Shown: positions 18,838 through 29,155, counted from the stretch's first letter. The stretch is DNA of 64,000 nt from Bacillus sp. DNRA2 (GCF_012843265.1 NZ_JABAIT010000003.1:124001-188000); one strand, 5' to 3'. Translations and numbers: made by a program. Notes: generated by a model from the letters alone, not told the origin.

Positions 18838-20505
18838 TTGAATAATAGCAAAAATGAAATGATAAAGCTCATTGCTCTTGGGGGAGTAGGGGAAATCGGT
18901 AAAAACATGTACTTGGTGGAGGTTAACGATGATATTTTTATCGTTGATGCCGGACTGATGTTCCCGGAGGATGAAATGCTCGGGATCGACATCGTCATTC
19001 CAGAAATAACGTATTTGCAAGCAAACAGGGAACGCATAAAAGCTTGTTTTTTGACACATGGACATGAAGATCATATCGGTGCTCTAGCCTATCTACTGCA
19101 TAGCATTTCAGTTCCAGTATATGGTACGAAGTTAACGTTAGCATTAGCACAAGCAAAATTAACTGAGTATGAGTTTCACGGGAATGTTGATTTTCATGAA
19201 ATTACTTCCGATTCGGTGCTTAAGTTCGCAGCGACTGAAGTTACGTTTTTCAGAACAAATCACAGCATTCCTGACGCGGTTGGGATATGCTTTCAAACGT
19301 CACAAGGTGCGATTGTTCATACGGGTGATTTTAAATTCGATCAAGCAGCGACACCACTATATAAACCTGAAATCGGTAAAATGGCTAAAATCGGTGAAGA
19401 TGGAGTGCTATGTCTACTCTCTGATAGTATGGGTGCCGAAAAACCAGGCTATACACCGACTGAAGCTAAGGTAGTTCATGAAATGAATGATGCGTTTTAT
19501 AAAGCGCAAGGTAGAATTATTGCAGCTTGTTTTGCATCAGATTTAAATCGAATTCAACATTTATTTGATGCAGCCCACTTGACTAATCGCAAGGTAGCGG
19601 TAGTTGGAAAAAGTCTGAAGCGAGTGTTTGATATCGCTTTAAATCTTGGTTACATCGAAGTCCCAGATGAAATCATCATTCCGCTTGCAGAGGTGAAAAA
19701 ATACTCTGATCAGCAAATTATGGTGTTAACAACAGGAAGTCAGGGCGAACCGCTAGAGGTCCTGCAAAAAATGGCGAAGCAGGCTCACAAGCATGTGAAC
19801 ATTCAACCAGGTGATACGGTGCTGTTTGCAGCCTCACCGTTACGTGGAAGTGAACTTTTGCTCTCTAAAACGATTGATATGTTGTTCCGAGCTGGAGCCA
19901 ACGTAATCTCTGGACGTGAAATTGTTCAAGTATCGAGTCACGGCAGTCAAGAAGAATTAAAAATGATGATCAATTTAATGCAGCCAAAATTTTTCATCCC
20001 CATCCATGGTGAATATAAAATGCTTCATGCCCATGCCAAAGTCGCGAAGGCTTGTGGAATTTTAGGTGAAAACATTTATATTCCGGAAAAAGGCGAAGTA
20101 GTAGAACTAAAAAATGGGAAATTGGTGCCAGGTTCAAAGGTGCCAGCAGGTAATATTTTAATAGACGGAAAAGGTGTCGGTGATGTTGGTAATATCGTCC
20201 TCCGTGATCGCAGATTGCTGTCACAGGATGGAATATTAATTGTTGTCGTAACCTTAAATAAATCAAACAAAACCATTGCTGCAGGACCGGAAATTATTTC
20301 ACGCGGCTTTGTCTATGTCCGCGAATCGGAAAAGCTTATGGAGGAGTCAACGGCAAAGGTTCGTGATATTGTTGAAAAAACAATCGCGAAGGATTCCTTT
20401 GATTGGACTACGCTTAAGCAAGAAATGCGTGATACTTTAAATCAATATTTATTTGAAAAAACAAAACGCCGACCAATGATACTGCCAATTATTATGGAAA
20501 TTTAA
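18838..20505 (+). CDS. rnjB: Ribonuclease J2
   Basis: Metallo-beta-lactamase / beta-CASP ribonuclease, partner of RNase J1 in mRNA decay and processing. 555 residues with LIALGGVGEIGKNMYLVE at the N-terminus and a C-terminal PMILPIIMEI. The H-x-H-x-D-H motif is complete (HGHEDH, His74, His76, Asp78, His79). By memory, the B. subtilis J2 motif is degenerate, so this copy may be more active. Synteny with tepA and spoIIIE supports J2 rather than J1. Start is TTG with an AGGAGGAAAC site. Confidence 0.92.
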   Translation: MNNSKNEMIKLIALGGVGEIGKNMYLVEVNDDIFIVDAGLMFPEDEMLGIDIVIPEITYLQANRERIKACFLTHGHEDHIGALAYLLHSISVPVYGTKLTLALAQAKLTEYEFHGNVDFHEITSDSVLKFAATEVTFFRTNHSIPDAVGICFQTSQGAIVHTGDFKFDQAATPLYKPEIGKMAKIGEDGVLCLLSDSMGAEKPGYTPTEAKVVHEMNDAFYKAQGRIIAACFASDLNRIQHLFDAAHLTNRKVAVVGKSLKRVFDIALNLGYIEVPDEIIIPLAEVKKYSDQQIMVLTTGSQGEPLEVLQKMAKQAHKHVNIQPGDTVLFAASPLRGSELLLSKTIDMLFRAGANVISGREIVQVSSHGSQEELKMMINLMQPKFFIPIHGEYKMLHAHAKVAKACGILGENIYIPEKGEVVELKNGKLVPGSKVPAGNILIDGKGVGDVGNIVLRDRRLLSQDGILIVVVTLNKSNKTIAAGPEIISRGFVYVRESEKLMEESTAKVRDIVEKTIAKDSFDWTTLKQEMRDTLNQYLFEKTKRRPMILPIIMEI

Positions 20506-20515
20506 CCATAACCTG

Positions 20516-20552
20516 AAGTGCCTGATTTTTATATCAATCAGGCGCTTTTTTA
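20516..20552 (+). terminator. Terminator after rnjB
   Basis: AGTGCCTGATT pairs with AATCAGGCGCT (one G-U pair) and is followed by six T. Confidence 0.88.
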
Positions 20553-20676
20553 TTGTATATATGCAAAAAGCATGGAATGAAACCGCAAAATAAGCTATTA
20601 ATTTTATAGGTAGCCAGAATGAAAAAGTCTTACCAGTTCATACTAACAATATTAAAGTGTGAAGGGGGACTTTTGG

Positions 20677-21426
20677 ATGAGTCATTTCTTTAATCAATCA
20701 GATGATGCAAGAGAAGAGCAGGAGCAACCAAGTGAAGAAAAGACATCAGGTCTTTTAGAAAAAATACAGCAGTTAGGTCAGACCAATGTTCCACAGCTTT
20801 CACAGGATTCTACTATCCATTGCTTAACCATTGTTGGACAAATTGAGGGACATTTGCAACTCCCTCCTCAAAATAAAACAACCAAGTATGAGCACTTAAT
20901 TCCGCAAATTGTTGCGATTGAGCAGAATCCGAAAATCGAAGGGCTGCTTGTTATCCTGAATACAGTAGGTGGCGATGTTGAAGCGGGACTAGCCATTTCA
21001 GAAATGCTGGCTTCACTGTCAAAGCCAACCGTTTCGATTGTCCTTGGTGGCGGTCATTCAATCGGGGTGCCAATTGCGGTATCGTGTGATTATTCGTTCA
21101 TCGCCGAGACAGCAACCATGACGATCCACCCGATTCGTTTAACCGGTCTTGTCATTGGCGTCCCAGCAACCTTTGAATATTTGGATAAAATGCAAGAGCG
21201 AGTTGTCAATTTTGTTAAAAAGCATTCAAAAATCACCGAAGAAAAATTCAAAGATTTAATGTTTGCTAAAGGGAATTTAACAAGAGATATCGGGACAAAT
21301 GTCATCGGGGCAGATGCGGTGGAGTACGGATTAATTGATGGAGTGGGTGGAATTGGTCAGGCAATGAAGAAGCTGAATGATCTGATTGATTTGAAAAAGA
21401 AAGAGGATGAGGGGCTGATTCAATGA
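20677..21426 (+). CDS. tepA: ClpP-like translocation-enhancing protein TepA
   Basis: Member of the ClpP/crotonase fold serine protease family (YmfB/TepA). About 249 residues, with a hydrophilic N-terminus rich in Glu and Gln. The ClpP-like core shows [19 protein letters not shown], the serine in [16 protein letters not shown], and [10 protein letters not shown]. In B. subtilis it has been linked to protein export and to spore protein degradation; substrates here are unknown. The ATG at 20677 follows an AAGGGGG site; an upstream in-frame GTG (20659) precedes that site and is rejected. The stop overlaps ylzJ. Confidence 0.9.
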   Translation: MSHFFNQSDDAREEQEQPSEEKTSGLLEKIQQLGQTNVPQLSQDSTIHCLTIVGQIEGHLQLPPQNKTTKYEHLIPQIVAIEQNPKIEGLLVILNTVGGDVEAGLAISEMLASLSKPTVSIVLGGGHSIGVPIAVSCDYSFIAETATMTIHPIRLTGLVIGVPATFEYLDKMQERVVNFVKKHSKITEEKFKDLMFAKGNLTRDIGTNVIGADAVEYGLIDGVGGIGQAMKKLNDLIDLKKKEDEGLIQ

Positions 21427-21632
21427 TCCTTTATACGATGATGCCTCATGAATTAATATTTCCGGAAACTTCGCAAACTGACTCAAATATGATGCTTGTT
21501 ACATATGAAGGTATTCCAGTCATGGTTGAAAAAACGGACACCCAAGATTATCGGGTTGTTCGGGTCGTAAGCACAGACCCACAGCATTATTTAAATGGAA
21601 AAGTAACTCCGGGGACAAAAATTTCATTTTAA
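21423..21632 (+). CDS. ylzJ: YlzJ-family protein
   Basis: A 69-residue protein recognised as YlzJ by [15 protein letters not shown] and the C-terminal [11 protein letters not shown]. It overlaps tepA by four bases (ATGA), so the two are translationally coupled. No function known to me; no membrane segment or signal peptide visible. Confidence 0.85.
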   Translation: MILYTMMPHELIFPETSQTDSNMMLVTYEGIPVMVEKTDTQDYRVVRVVSTDPQHYLNGKVTPGTKISF

Positions 21633-21665
21633 ACTCGTTTGCAAACACCAGTTTGGTCAACAGTA

Positions 21666-21674
21666 TGGTATAAT
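21666..21674 (+). promoter_or_regulatory. Extended -10 promoter for spoIIIE
   Basis: TGGTATAAT has a TGn extension and a perfect TATAAT; no good -35 lies at the correct distance. Confidence 0.55.
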
Positions 21675-21685
21675 AAGGATTAAAT

Positions 21686-21712
21686 AGCAGCCACCAGAAG
21701 GCTGCTTTCTTT
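21686..21712 (+). terminator. Terminator-like hairpin in the spoIIIE leader
   Basis: AGCAGCC (21686-21692) pairs with GGCTGCT (21700-21706) and is followed by TTCTTTCTT. It could end ylzJ transcripts. Since it lies just after the putative start of the spoIIIE transcript, it may also attenuate it. Confidence 0.6.
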
Positions 21713-21759
21713 CTTCCTAAACTAGAGAAAAAAGAAAAATTGAACATCAAGGTGATAAA

Positions 21760-24156
21760 ATGGCCAAGACAAAACGGCGAACGAAGAAAAAAGTTGAAAT
21801 CAAAAAGACATTAAAATACGAGTTAATTGGAATTGTCATCATTGCGCTTTCGTTAATAACCATGGCGAAACTTGGCAAGGCCGGAGCTGCTTTCGTACTT
21901 TTTTTTCGATTTTTTATGGGGGAATGGTACATCGTCAGTGTCCTTGGGCTGTTAGCCTTCAGCCTTTATATGATGATCAAAAGAGAGCTGCCTAACCTGC
22001 TGCATATTAAGCTTATCGGCGCTTATTTAGTAGTCGCAGCGATTCTCTTATTTGACCATATCAATTTTATTGAAATATTATCTAAAAGCGGTCAATTCAA
22101 GAATCCAAGCGTCATTATGAAGACGTTTGACATATGGTGGAATGGTGAGGTCCAAAATCAAACGAGCACCCGTGAACTAGGGGGCGGGATGATTGGTGCG
22201 ATTCTATTTGCGCTGTTTAATTTCCTTTTTGCAGAGACAGGGACAAAAATTGTTGCATTTGTACTGATTATCATCGGTGTCACTCTAATTACTGGTAAAT
22301 CATTAAGCACAGCACTTGGTAAAGTATTTGTCAGAATGGGACAATTCGCTCAAGATCAATGGCAAGCATTCGTAAGTGACATGAAAGAATGGGGCGAAAC
22401 ACGGAAGCAAAAGCAGATCGAGAAAAAAGCAGAACAGAAAGAATCTCGAGCGACACGATCGAAGAAAAAAGCAAAAGAAAGTGAAGACAAGGAAGTCGTT
22501 CCTATTGTGGGACAAGCAGCACCAATTGATGAGGTCGTTCCAACACCTGAACCAATCATTTCGAGTTTTGCTGAACGTGCCTATCCTGTTAATGAAGTAG
22601 TGCAACCTGTAGTTGAACCGGTGAAGGCAGGAAAAACGAGTTCTGCAAAGGGAACAGGTGAGAAAGTAGCGGTTGACCATGAAGAGGTCGTCCCTAATAT
22701 TTCATTCGCCGAAGTGGAAAATGTATCATATGAATTGCCACCGCTTGATTTGCTAAACTTCCCGCGTCACACCGACCAGAGTGGAGAATATGAATTAATC
22801 CATGCCAATGCGGCAAAGCTTGAGCGAACCTTTCATAGCTTTGGTGTAAAAGCTCGTGTTACTCAGGTCCATCTTGGGCCAGCAGTAACGAAGTATGAAG
22901 TGCATCCAGACGTTGGGGTTAAAGTAAGTAAAATCGTTAGCCTTAGTGACGATTTAGCTTTGGCATTGGCTGCTAAAGATATCAGAATTGAAGCGCCAAT
23001 CCCTGGGAAATCAGCGATCGGCATTGAAGTTCCGAATTCGGAAGTCGCCATCGTATCTTTACGAGAGGTATTAGAGTCGAAGCAAAACAATCGGCCTGAT
23101 GCTAAGCTGTTAATTGGTCTTGGACGAGATATTACCGGTGAAGCGAAGTTAGCCGAGCTAAATAAAATGCCACATTTACTTGTTGCTGGATCAACTGGTA
23201 GTGGAAAAAGTGTGTGTATTAACGGGATTATTACTAGTATTTTAATGCGTGCCAAACCGCATGAAGTGAAGATGATGATGATCGACCCTAAAATGGTTGA
23301 ATTAAATGTATATAACGGTATTCCTCATTTATTGGCACCGGTTGTAACAGATGCGAAAAAGGCTTCGCAGGCCTTGAAAAAAGTTGTGAGTGAAATGGAA
23401 CGGCGCTATGAATTATTTTCACATACCGGAACGAGGAATATTGAAGGTTACAACGAGCATGTTAAACGGCACAATGCTGAAGAGGAAGCCCAACAACCGT
23501 TATTGCCGTATATTGTTGTCATTGTCGATGAGTTGGCCGATTTAATGATGGTTGCATCCTCCGATGTTGAGGATTCGATTACACGCTTAGCACAAATGGC
23601 CCGTGCCGCCGGAATTCATTTAATCATCGCCACGCAACGACCATCAGTTGACGTTATTACCGGGGTAATAAAAGCTAATATTCCGTCGCGGATTGCCTTT
23701 GCCGTTTCTTCAGCAACTGATTCACGGACGATTCTTGATATGGGCGGAGCCGAGAAGTTGTTAGGACGGGGAGACATGCTATTTCTGCCGGTAGGTGCAT
23801 CCAAACCCGTTCGGGTCCAAGGGGCGTTTTTATCCGACCAAGAGGTTGAGGACGTCGTTGATTTTGTCATTACACAGCAAAAGGCACAGTATCAGGAGGA
23901 AATGATACCTGACGACATTCCGTCTAATTTTTCTGAAGTAGACGATGATTTATATGACGATGCTGTTCAGATGATCGTTGAAATGCAAACTGCATCTGTT
24001 TCGATGCTGCAGCGGAGATTCCGAATTGGCTATACAAGAGCAGCCAGATTAATCGATGAAATGGAACTCCGAGGTGTAGTCGGACCATACGAAGGCAGCA
24101 AACCCCGCACCGTCCTAATTGGAAAAAACAAAGAAGACATCGACAAAGAAGCTTAA
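21760..24156 (+). CDS. spoIIIE: DNA translocase SpoIIIE/FtsK
   Basis: Hexameric ATP-driven DNA pump that moves the chromosome into the forespore across the septum. The product has 798 residues. N-terminal membrane segments lie between about residues 20 and 190, followed by a charged linker. The motor domain has Walker A GSTGSGKS from about residue 477 and Walker [15 protein letters not shown]. The C-terminal winged-helix gamma domain ([19 protein letters not shown]) reads polar DNA motifs. An AAGGTGAT ribosome binding site precedes the ATG. A strong terminator follows. Confidence 0.96.
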   Translation: MAKTKRRTKKKVEIKKTLKYELIGIVIIALSLITMAKLGKAGAAFVLFFRFFMGEWYIVSVLGLLAFSLYMMIKRELPNLLHIKLIGAYLVVAAILLFDHINFIEILSKSGQFKNPSVIMKTFDIWWNGEVQNQTSTRELGGGMIGAILFALFNFLFAETGTKIVAFVLIIIGVTLITGKSLSTALGKVFVRMGQFAQDQWQAFVSDMKEWGETRKQKQIEKKAEQKESRATRSKKKAKESEDKEVVPIVGQAAPIDEVVPTPEPIISSFAERAYPVNEVVQPVVEPVKAGKTSSAKGTGEKVAVDHEEVVPNISFAEVENVSYELPPLDLLNFPRHTDQSGEYELIHANAAKLERTFHSFGVKARVTQVHLGPAVTKYEVHPDVGVKVSKIVSLSDDLALALAAKDIRIEAPIPGKSAIGIEVPNSEVAIVSLREVLESKQNNRPDAKLLIGLGRDITGEAKLAELNKMPHLLVAGSTGSGKSVCINGIITSILMRAKPHEVKMMMIDPKMVELNVYNGIPHLLAPVVTDAKKASQALKKVVSEMERRYELFSHTGTRNIEGYNEHVKRHNAEEEAQQPLLPYIVVIVDELADLMMVASSDVEDSITRLAQMARAAGIHLIIATQRPSVDVITGVIKANIPSRIAFAVSSATDSRTILDMGGAEKLLGRGDMLFLPVGASKPVRVQGAFLSDQEVEDVVDFVITQQKAQYQEEMIPDDIPSNFSEVDDDLYDDAVQMIVEMQTASVSMLQRRFRIGYTRAARLIDEMELRGVVGPYEGSKPRTVLIGKNKEDIDKEA

Positions 24157-24160
24157 TTTT

Positions 24161-24200
24161 AAAAAGAGGTTTGTCCATTATTTGGACAGACCTCTTTTTG
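24161..24200 (+). terminator. Terminator after spoIIIE
   Basis: AAAAAGAGGTTTGTCC pairs with GGACAGACCTCTTTTT, a 16-base stem with one mismatch and a 7-base loop. Confidence 0.92.
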
Positions 24201-24300
24201 TTGGAAAGACTAATCATTTTGGCACAATACAGCCATACTAACATTAGATTCTCATCGAAAAAGAGTCATTGTCACTATAAAACATTTGCTTAATATAATA

Positions 24301-24337
24301 TTTTGTAATAGCTTACAAAACAGAATGTCAAGACATT
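24301..24337. promoter_or_regulatory. Two perfect dyads upstream of the GntR gene
   Basis: TTTTGTAA-TAGC-TTACAAAA (24301-24320) and AATGTC-AA-GACATT (24324-24337) are both perfect inverted repeats in an AT-rich gap that has no gene. They look like operators. The regulator is unknown. Confidence 0.5.
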
Positions 24338-24411
24338 TTACGCTAATTAAACGCGGTTTAAAGCTTTTTTTTCTAAAATTAAAATCATTATTTATTTATA
24401 GTAGAAAAGTA

Positions 24412-24462
24412 TGTTATATTATTGTCGGTTAGTAGGAATGTAATACATCAGAGGTCTGATGT
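24412..24462 (+). promoter_or_regulatory. Extended -10 promoter and operator-like dyad of the gntR gene
   Basis: TGTTATATT (24412-24420) is an extended -10. Eighteen bases past the likely start of transcription lies ACATCAGA-GG-TCTGATGT (24445-24462), with perfect 8-bp arms. This is a good candidate site for autoregulation by the GntR protein encoded 30 bp downstream. Confidence 0.6.
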
Positions 24463-24491
24463 CTGAAAGAAGAATTGTCGGAGGAAACAGC

Positions 24492-25217
24492 ATGTCAATT
24501 AAATCAGATAGTCGACACTTATATTTACAAGTTATCGATCGGCTAAAGCAAGATATCGAAAAAGGCATATATCGTGAGAAGGAGAAGCTTCCTTCAGAAT
24601 TCGAACTTGCCAAAAAGCTAGGAGTGAGCAGAGCTACACTTCGTGAGGCTCTACGTATTTTAGAAGAAGAAAGCGTTATCATTCGCCGACATGGCGTGGG
24701 AACCTTTGTTAACGCTAAGCCATTGTTCACTTCAGGAATCGAGCAACTGAAAAGTGTTACCAGTATGATTGAAGACGCCGGAATGACTCCGGGAACAAAA
24801 TTCTTGCACTCACAGACGTTAGCTCCGACTGAAGCGGATATTCGTCGATTTTCGTGCACAGAGGATGACTTGATTGTTGTCAGTGAACGGGTAAGAACAG
24901 CCAATGAAGAACCGGTCGTTTATTGTATCGATAAAATACCGGAAAAAATTCTGCCTGAGTCTTTCACTAAGGGACAGGAATCAATCTTCAAAATTTTAGA
25001 GGCTGAATCTCATCGAAGAATAACCTATGCTGTTGCGCAAATTGAACCATTAGGTTATCATGAGAAAATTTCTCCGATTTTGAAATGTGATCCAGAAACT
25101 GCACTGTTAGTCTTAAAGCAAATGCATTATGACGAATCTGATGAACCCATCCTTTTTTCAGTCAACTATTTTAAAGCGGATAAGTTTGAATTTAACGTCT
25201 TAAGAAAACGAATTTAA
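24492..25217 (+). CDS. ymfC: GntR/HutC-family transcriptional regulator YmfC
   Basis: 241 residues. The N-terminal winged helix-turn-helix reads [28 protein letters not shown] in overlapping pieces, and the C-terminal UTRA effector domain follows (about 95-235). The ATG at 24492 has a GGAGGAAAC site and gives [16 protein letters not shown], matching B. subtilis YmfC; an in-frame ATG 33 bases upstream lies in the dyad and is rejected. It is directly upstream of a nucleoside importer, so it may control it; the effector is unknown. Confidence 0.88.
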   Translation: MSIKSDSRHLYLQVIDRLKQDIEKGIYREKEKLPSEFELAKKLGVSRATLREALRILEEESVIIRRHGVGTFVNAKPLFTSGIEQLKSVTSMIEDAGMTPGTKFLHSQTLAPTEADIRRFSCTEDDLIVVSERVRTANEEPVVYCIDKIPEKILPESFTKGQESIFKILEAESHRRITYAVAQIEPLGYHEKISPILKCDPETALLVLKQMHYDESDEPILFSVNYFKADKFEFNVLRKRI

Positions 25218-25294
25218 TCGGAATACTTGACGTAAACTATTCTTAGTACGTTTTAAACATTCTTACTAAATCACACATTTAGGGGGTACAAGCC

Positions 25295-26404
25295 TTGAAA
25301 AAGCGAAAATTTAGTATTGTTTTGTCATTGCTATTAATGGTTAGTATGCTGTTAGCTGCTTGTGGTGGTGGCGATGACAAAGGTAAAGACGATAAAGACG
25401 GCGGTACTAAAAAAGCCGACCTTAAAGTAGGTATGGTTACAGATGCAGGAACAATCGATGATAAATCGTTTAATCAAGGTACATGGGAAGGTATTCTGAA
25501 GGCGAAAGATGAGCTAGGAATAGACGCAAAATATCTAAAACCAGCTACTGCAATTGAAGCCGAATACTTAAAGGAAATGGGTAATCTGTACGATGCTGGC
25601 TACAAATTTATCGTTACTCCTGGGTTTAAGTTTGAAACTGCTGTTTACCAAGCACAGGATAAGTACAAGGATGCTAAATTTGTCATTATTGATGGAAACC
25701 CACATAAAGGGGACTTTAAACCTGCGGTAAAGGATAACACAGTATCCATTTTCTTCGCAGAGCATGAATCAGGATTCTTAGCTGGTGTGGCTGCTGCACT
25801 TCAATTAAAAGAAGCAGAAGCAGGTTTCATTGGTGGTATGGAAATTCCAGCTGTGCAAAAGTTTAACTGGGGCTTCCAACAAGGCTTAAAATATGCAAAT
25901 GAAAATCTAGGCACAAAGATCACGATTAAAGCTGATAACATTGTTTACCAAGGCTCATTTGATAACGTTGGAGCAGGTCAACAAATCGCTGCGCAAATGT
26001 ATGACCGTGGTGTAGATGTTATTTTCGCAGCTGCTGGTGGAGTTGGCGTTGGTGCAATCAACGAAGCAAAAACTCGCGTTAAGGGCGGCGAAAAAGTTTG
26101 GATGGTCGGTGTTGACGTTGACCAATATGAAGATGGTAAATACGAAGGTGACAAATCAGTTGTATTAACATCTGCAATGAAGAAAGTCGATAAAGTATCT
26201 TACGACATGGTTAAAGCTGAGTTAGATGGCAAATTCCCTGGTGGAGAAACTTTAACATTTGATGCAACAAACGATGGTATTGGTTTACCTGAGAAAAATC
26301 CAAACCTAAGCGATGATACTGTTAAGAAGGTAGAAGAAATTTTCCAAAAAATCAAAGCTGGTGACATTAAAGTTTCCGCTGAAAAAGGCGATTTATTGAA
26401 GTAA
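25295..26404 (+). CDS. nupN: BMP-family nucleoside-binding lipoprotein (NupN/YufN-like)
   Basis: Extracellular substrate-binding lipoprotein of an ABC importer of the basic membrane protein family. A signal peptide with lipobox LLAAC (Cys23) is followed by a Gly/Asp/Lys linker and the Bmp domain (VGMVTDAGTIDDKSFNQGTW; FAAAGGVGVGAINEA). 369 residues. Start is TTG with an AGGGGG site. The B. subtilis NupNOPQ system of the same layout takes up guanosine; nucleoside specificity is inferred. A terminator-like hairpin follows, which would let this subunit be made in excess. Confidence 0.85.
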   Translation: MKKRKFSIVLSLLLMVSMLLAACGGGDDKGKDDKDGGTKKADLKVGMVTDAGTIDDKSFNQGTWEGILKAKDELGIDAKYLKPATAIEAEYLKEMGNLYDAGYKFIVTPGFKFETAVYQAQDKYKDAKFVIIDGNPHKGDFKPAVKDNTVSIFFAEHESGFLAGVAAALQLKEAEAGFIGGMEIPAVQKFNWGFQQGLKYANENLGTKITIKADNIVYQGSFDNVGAGQQIAAQMYDRGVDVIFAAAGGVGVGAINEAKTRVKGGEKVWMVGVDVDQYEDGKYEGDKSVVLTSAMKKVDKVSYDMVKAELDGKFPGGETLTFDATNDGIGLPEKNPNLSDDTVKKVEEIFQKIKAGDIKVSAEKGDLLK

Positions 26405-26413
26405 GCTTGAAAA

Positions 26414-26446
26414 CAAAAGAGACGGCGTTCGTTCCGTCTCTTTTGC
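26414..26446 (+). terminator. Partial terminator between the lipoprotein and ATPase genes
   Basis: CAAAAGAGACGG pairs perfectly with CCGTCTCTTTTG around a 7-base loop. The T tract is short (TTTTG), so read-through into the transporter genes is likely. Confidence 0.75.
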
Positions 26447-26557
26447 AAATTATAAATGTATAGATTGTTAATAGCATTCGAGAGCATCGAGTAAAGGAAC
26501 TTATCGGTGTAGATAGGGGAATCTATTGTTATTCTAGATAAAAAGGTGAGTGCTACG

Positions 26558-28081
26558 ATGGATTATGTTGTAGAGATGCTAAATATACGGAAAGAATTTC
26601 CGGGTATTGTTGCAAATGATAATATTACCTTGACGCTCCGAAAAGGGGAAATTCATGCGCTGTTAGGTGAAAACGGTGCAGGAAAATCAACGCTGATGGG
26701 TGTATTATTCGGAATGTATCAGCCTGAAAAAGGTCAAGTGAAAATTAGAGGAGAAGAAGTTCGAATCGCTAATCCAAATGTAGCAAACCGATTAGGGATT
26801 GGAATGGTGCATCAGCATTTTAAACTCGTTGACAATTTTACCGTCACCGAGAATATTATTTTAGGTAGCGAACCGCTTAAAGGGATGGTTCTGGATATTG
26901 ATAGTGCTGCGAAGAAAATAGCAGAGCTATCAAAGCATTATGGTCTTAACGTGGATCCGCATGCGAAGATTGAGGATATTTCTGTAGGAATGCAGCAACG
27001 GGTTGAAATTATGAAAATGCTTTATCGTGAAGCAGAAGTACTGATTTTTGACGAACCTACAGCGGTGTTGACGCCAAGTGAAATTGAAGAACTGATGAAA
27101 ATTATGCGTAATCTTATTAAAGAAGGTAAATCGATTATTATTATTACTCATAAATTAAAGGAAATTAAAGCAGTTGCAGATCGTTGTACGGTCATTAGAC
27201 GTGGGAAATCAATTGGAACCGTGAATGTTGCGGAAGCGAGTGAAGCGAGCCTTGCAGAAATGATGGTAGGGCGTCATGTTTCATTTAAAGTGGATAAGAA
27301 AGAAAGTACACCGGGTGAAGTCGTACTTAAAATAGATTCAGTTTCAGCTAAAAATAATCGGAAAGTTATGGGACTTAAAAGCTTTTCCTTGGAAGTGAGA
27401 GCTGGAGAGATTGTTGGAATAGCTGGGGTTGAGGGCAATGGTCAATCAGAACTTGTTGAAGCGATTACGGGTCTTCGCAAGGTAGAATCGGGACAAATTT
27501 ATCTTCTAAACGAAGAAATTACGAACATCCCGATCCATCAAAGGATTGAAAAGGGAATCGGCCATATTCCAGAAGACCGCCAAAAACGTGGTCTGGTGTT
27601 GGACTACACATTGGAATCCAATATGGTGTTAGAAGTATACAATAAACAGCCATTTGCCAAAAACGGATTATTAAACTTTAATGCGATTCGCACTTATGCC
27701 AAGAAAATCCTTGAAAACTTTGATGTGCGTTCCGGTGAGGGTGCTGCATCGATTGCAAGAACGTTATCGGGTGGGAATCAGCAAAAAGCGATTATCGGTC
27801 GTGAAGTTGAATTGAACCCTAAGCTCTTAATTGCTGTACAACCAACACGTGGCTTGGACGTTGGTTCGATTGAATATATTCATAAAAGATTAATTGAACA
27901 TCGAGATAAAGGGAACGCTGTCCTGTTAGTGTCCTTGGAGCTTGATGAAGTACTGCAGCTATCTGACCGAATCGCAATCGTTAACAATGGTGAACTCATT
28001 GGCGTTGTGAATGCGAAGGAAACGAATGAAAATGAAGTAGGTCTAATGATGGCTGGAGTTAGTAAGGAGAGAAGCGTATGA
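26558..28081 (+). CDS. nupO: Nucleoside ABC transporter ATP-binding protein (NupO/YufO-like)
   Basis: 507 residues with two fused ABC domains, as in sugar/nucleoside importers. The first has Walker A GENGAGKST, signature ISVGMQQRVEI and Walker B LIFDEPTAVLTP. The second has a degenerate Walker A (GVEGNGQSE), signature LSGGNQQKA and PTRGLDVGS in place of Walker B, typical of this family. The ATG at 26558 follows an AAAGGTGAG site; an upstream in-frame GTG overlaps that site and is rejected. Overlaps the first permease gene by four bases. Confidence 0.9.
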   Translation: MDYVVEMLNIRKEFPGIVANDNITLTLRKGEIHALLGENGAGKSTLMGVLFGMYQPEKGQVKIRGEEVRIANPNVANRLGIGMVHQHFKLVDNFTVTENIILGSEPLKGMVLDIDSAAKKIAELSKHYGLNVDPHAKIEDISVGMQQRVEIMKMLYREAEVLIFDEPTAVLTPSEIEELMKIMRNLIKEGKSIIIITHKLKEIKAVADRCTVIRRGKSIGTVNVAEASEASLAEMMVGRHVSFKVDKKESTPGEVVLKIDSVSAKNNRKVMGLKSFSLEVRAGEIVGIAGVEGNGQSELVEAITGLRKVESGQIYLLNEEITNIPIHQRIEKGIGHIPEDRQKRGLVLDYTLESNMVLEVYNKQPFAKNGLLNFNAIRTYAKKILENFDVRSGEGAASIARTLSGGNQQKAIIGREVELNPKLLIAVQPTRGLDVGSIEYIHKRLIEHRDKGNAVLLVSLELDEVLQLSDRIAIVNNGELIGVVNAKETNENEVGLMMAGVSKERSV

Positions 28082-29154
28082 GAAATTTCATCGTATCCAT
28101 CATCGCGATTATTTTAGGACTCATCGCCGGCGGAATTTTAATGTTATTAATCGGTAGCAATCCGATTGATGGTTATCTGTATTTATTCCAGGGTGCGTTG
28201 AAAAATATTTCTCGGATTGGTGATACTTTAGCAACGGCAACGCCACTCGTTTTTACAGGCTTATCTGTAGCCTTTGCATTTCGTACTGGGCTTTTCAATA
28301 TCGGTGCATCCGGTCAAATGCTAATCGGTGGTCTTTGTGCAACTGCTGTAGGACTAACTTATGATTTTTCAAGACCTATTCTTTTATTGATGATGATTTT
28401 TGCCGGTCTTCTAGGAGGAGCACTTTGGGCACTGCTTCCGGGGTTATTAAAAGCAAAATTCAACGTACATGAGGTTGTTTCAACGATCATGATGAACTGG
28501 ATTGCGTATTGGACTGTTTACTATATTGTACCAGGTTATTTCAAGGGAGAATTCCTTGAAACAGAATCAAAGAAGCTGCCCGATGCAGCCACTTTAAAGG
28601 TCCCATTTTTAACAGAAATGTTCCAAGGATCTTACATTAATCTAGGTATCTTCATAGCTGTGATTGCAGTCATCATTGTTGCCTTTATTATAAATAAAAC
28701 CACTTTAGGATTTGAGTTAAAAGCAGTTGGTTTCAATCGTCACGCTGCCGAATATGCCGGAATGCACGTTAACCGCAATATTATTCTTTCAATGCTTATT
28801 TCCGGGGGGCTTGCCGGTCTTGCTGGTGTGGCTTTATACGCAGGTAATGCTTCAACCATCCAAATTGGGATTTTACCATCAGCAGGTTATGATGGAATTG
28901 CCGTATCCCTATTAGGTGCCAATACACCTGTAGGCGTATTTTTTGCAGCGATTCTATTTGGAATTTTATATTCTGGTACAGGATTTATGAATGCCATGAC
29001 CGAAATTCCACCAGAGCTTGCGAATACGATTATCGCGATTATCATTTATTTTGCGGCAACAAGTATTCTAATCGAACGGGTTATCAAAAGATTTTGGAAA
29101 ACACGTTCTAGTAAAGAAGTCGTTGTCCCTGATGTGAAGAAGGGAGAATCATAA
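28078..29154 (+). CDS. nupP: Nucleoside ABC transporter permease (NupP/YufP-like)
   Basis: 358 residues, about nine hydrophobic segments, of the BPD_transp_2 (RbsC-like) family, with the conserved stretch FNIGASGQMLIGG and GFNRHAAEYAGM. The start overlaps the ATPase stop (ATGA) and the next permease follows one base after its stop, so the three genes are tightly coupled. Confidence 0.9.
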   Translation: MRNFIVSIIAIILGLIAGGILMLLIGSNPIDGYLYLFQGALKNISRIGDTLATATPLVFTGLSVAFAFRTGLFNIGASGQMLIGGLCATAVGLTYDFSRPILLLMMIFAGLLGGALWALLPGLLKAKFNVHEVVSTIMMNWIAYWTVYYIVPGYFKGEFLETESKKLPDAATLKVPFLTEMFQGSYINLGIFIAVIAVIIVAFIINKTTLGFELKAVGFNRHAAEYAGMHVNRNIILSMLISGGLAGLAGVALYAGNASTIQIGILPSAGYDGIAVSLLGANTPVGVFFAAILFGILYSGTGFMNAMTEIPPELANTIIAIIIYFAATSILIERVIKRFWKTRSSKEVVVPDVKKGES

Positions 29155-29155
29155 G

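Noticed and set aside
22303-22680. Long antisense frame inside spoIIIE
   Set aside because: Shadow of the Lys/Glu-rich linker on the other strand; Phe/Cys-rich product, no ribosome binding site, no family match. Other antisense frames in the window are of the same kind.
25227-25256. Promoter TTGACG with TTTTAA before the BMP lipoprotein gene
   Set aside because: The -35 is good, but the -10 matches only three of six bases; not enough to call.
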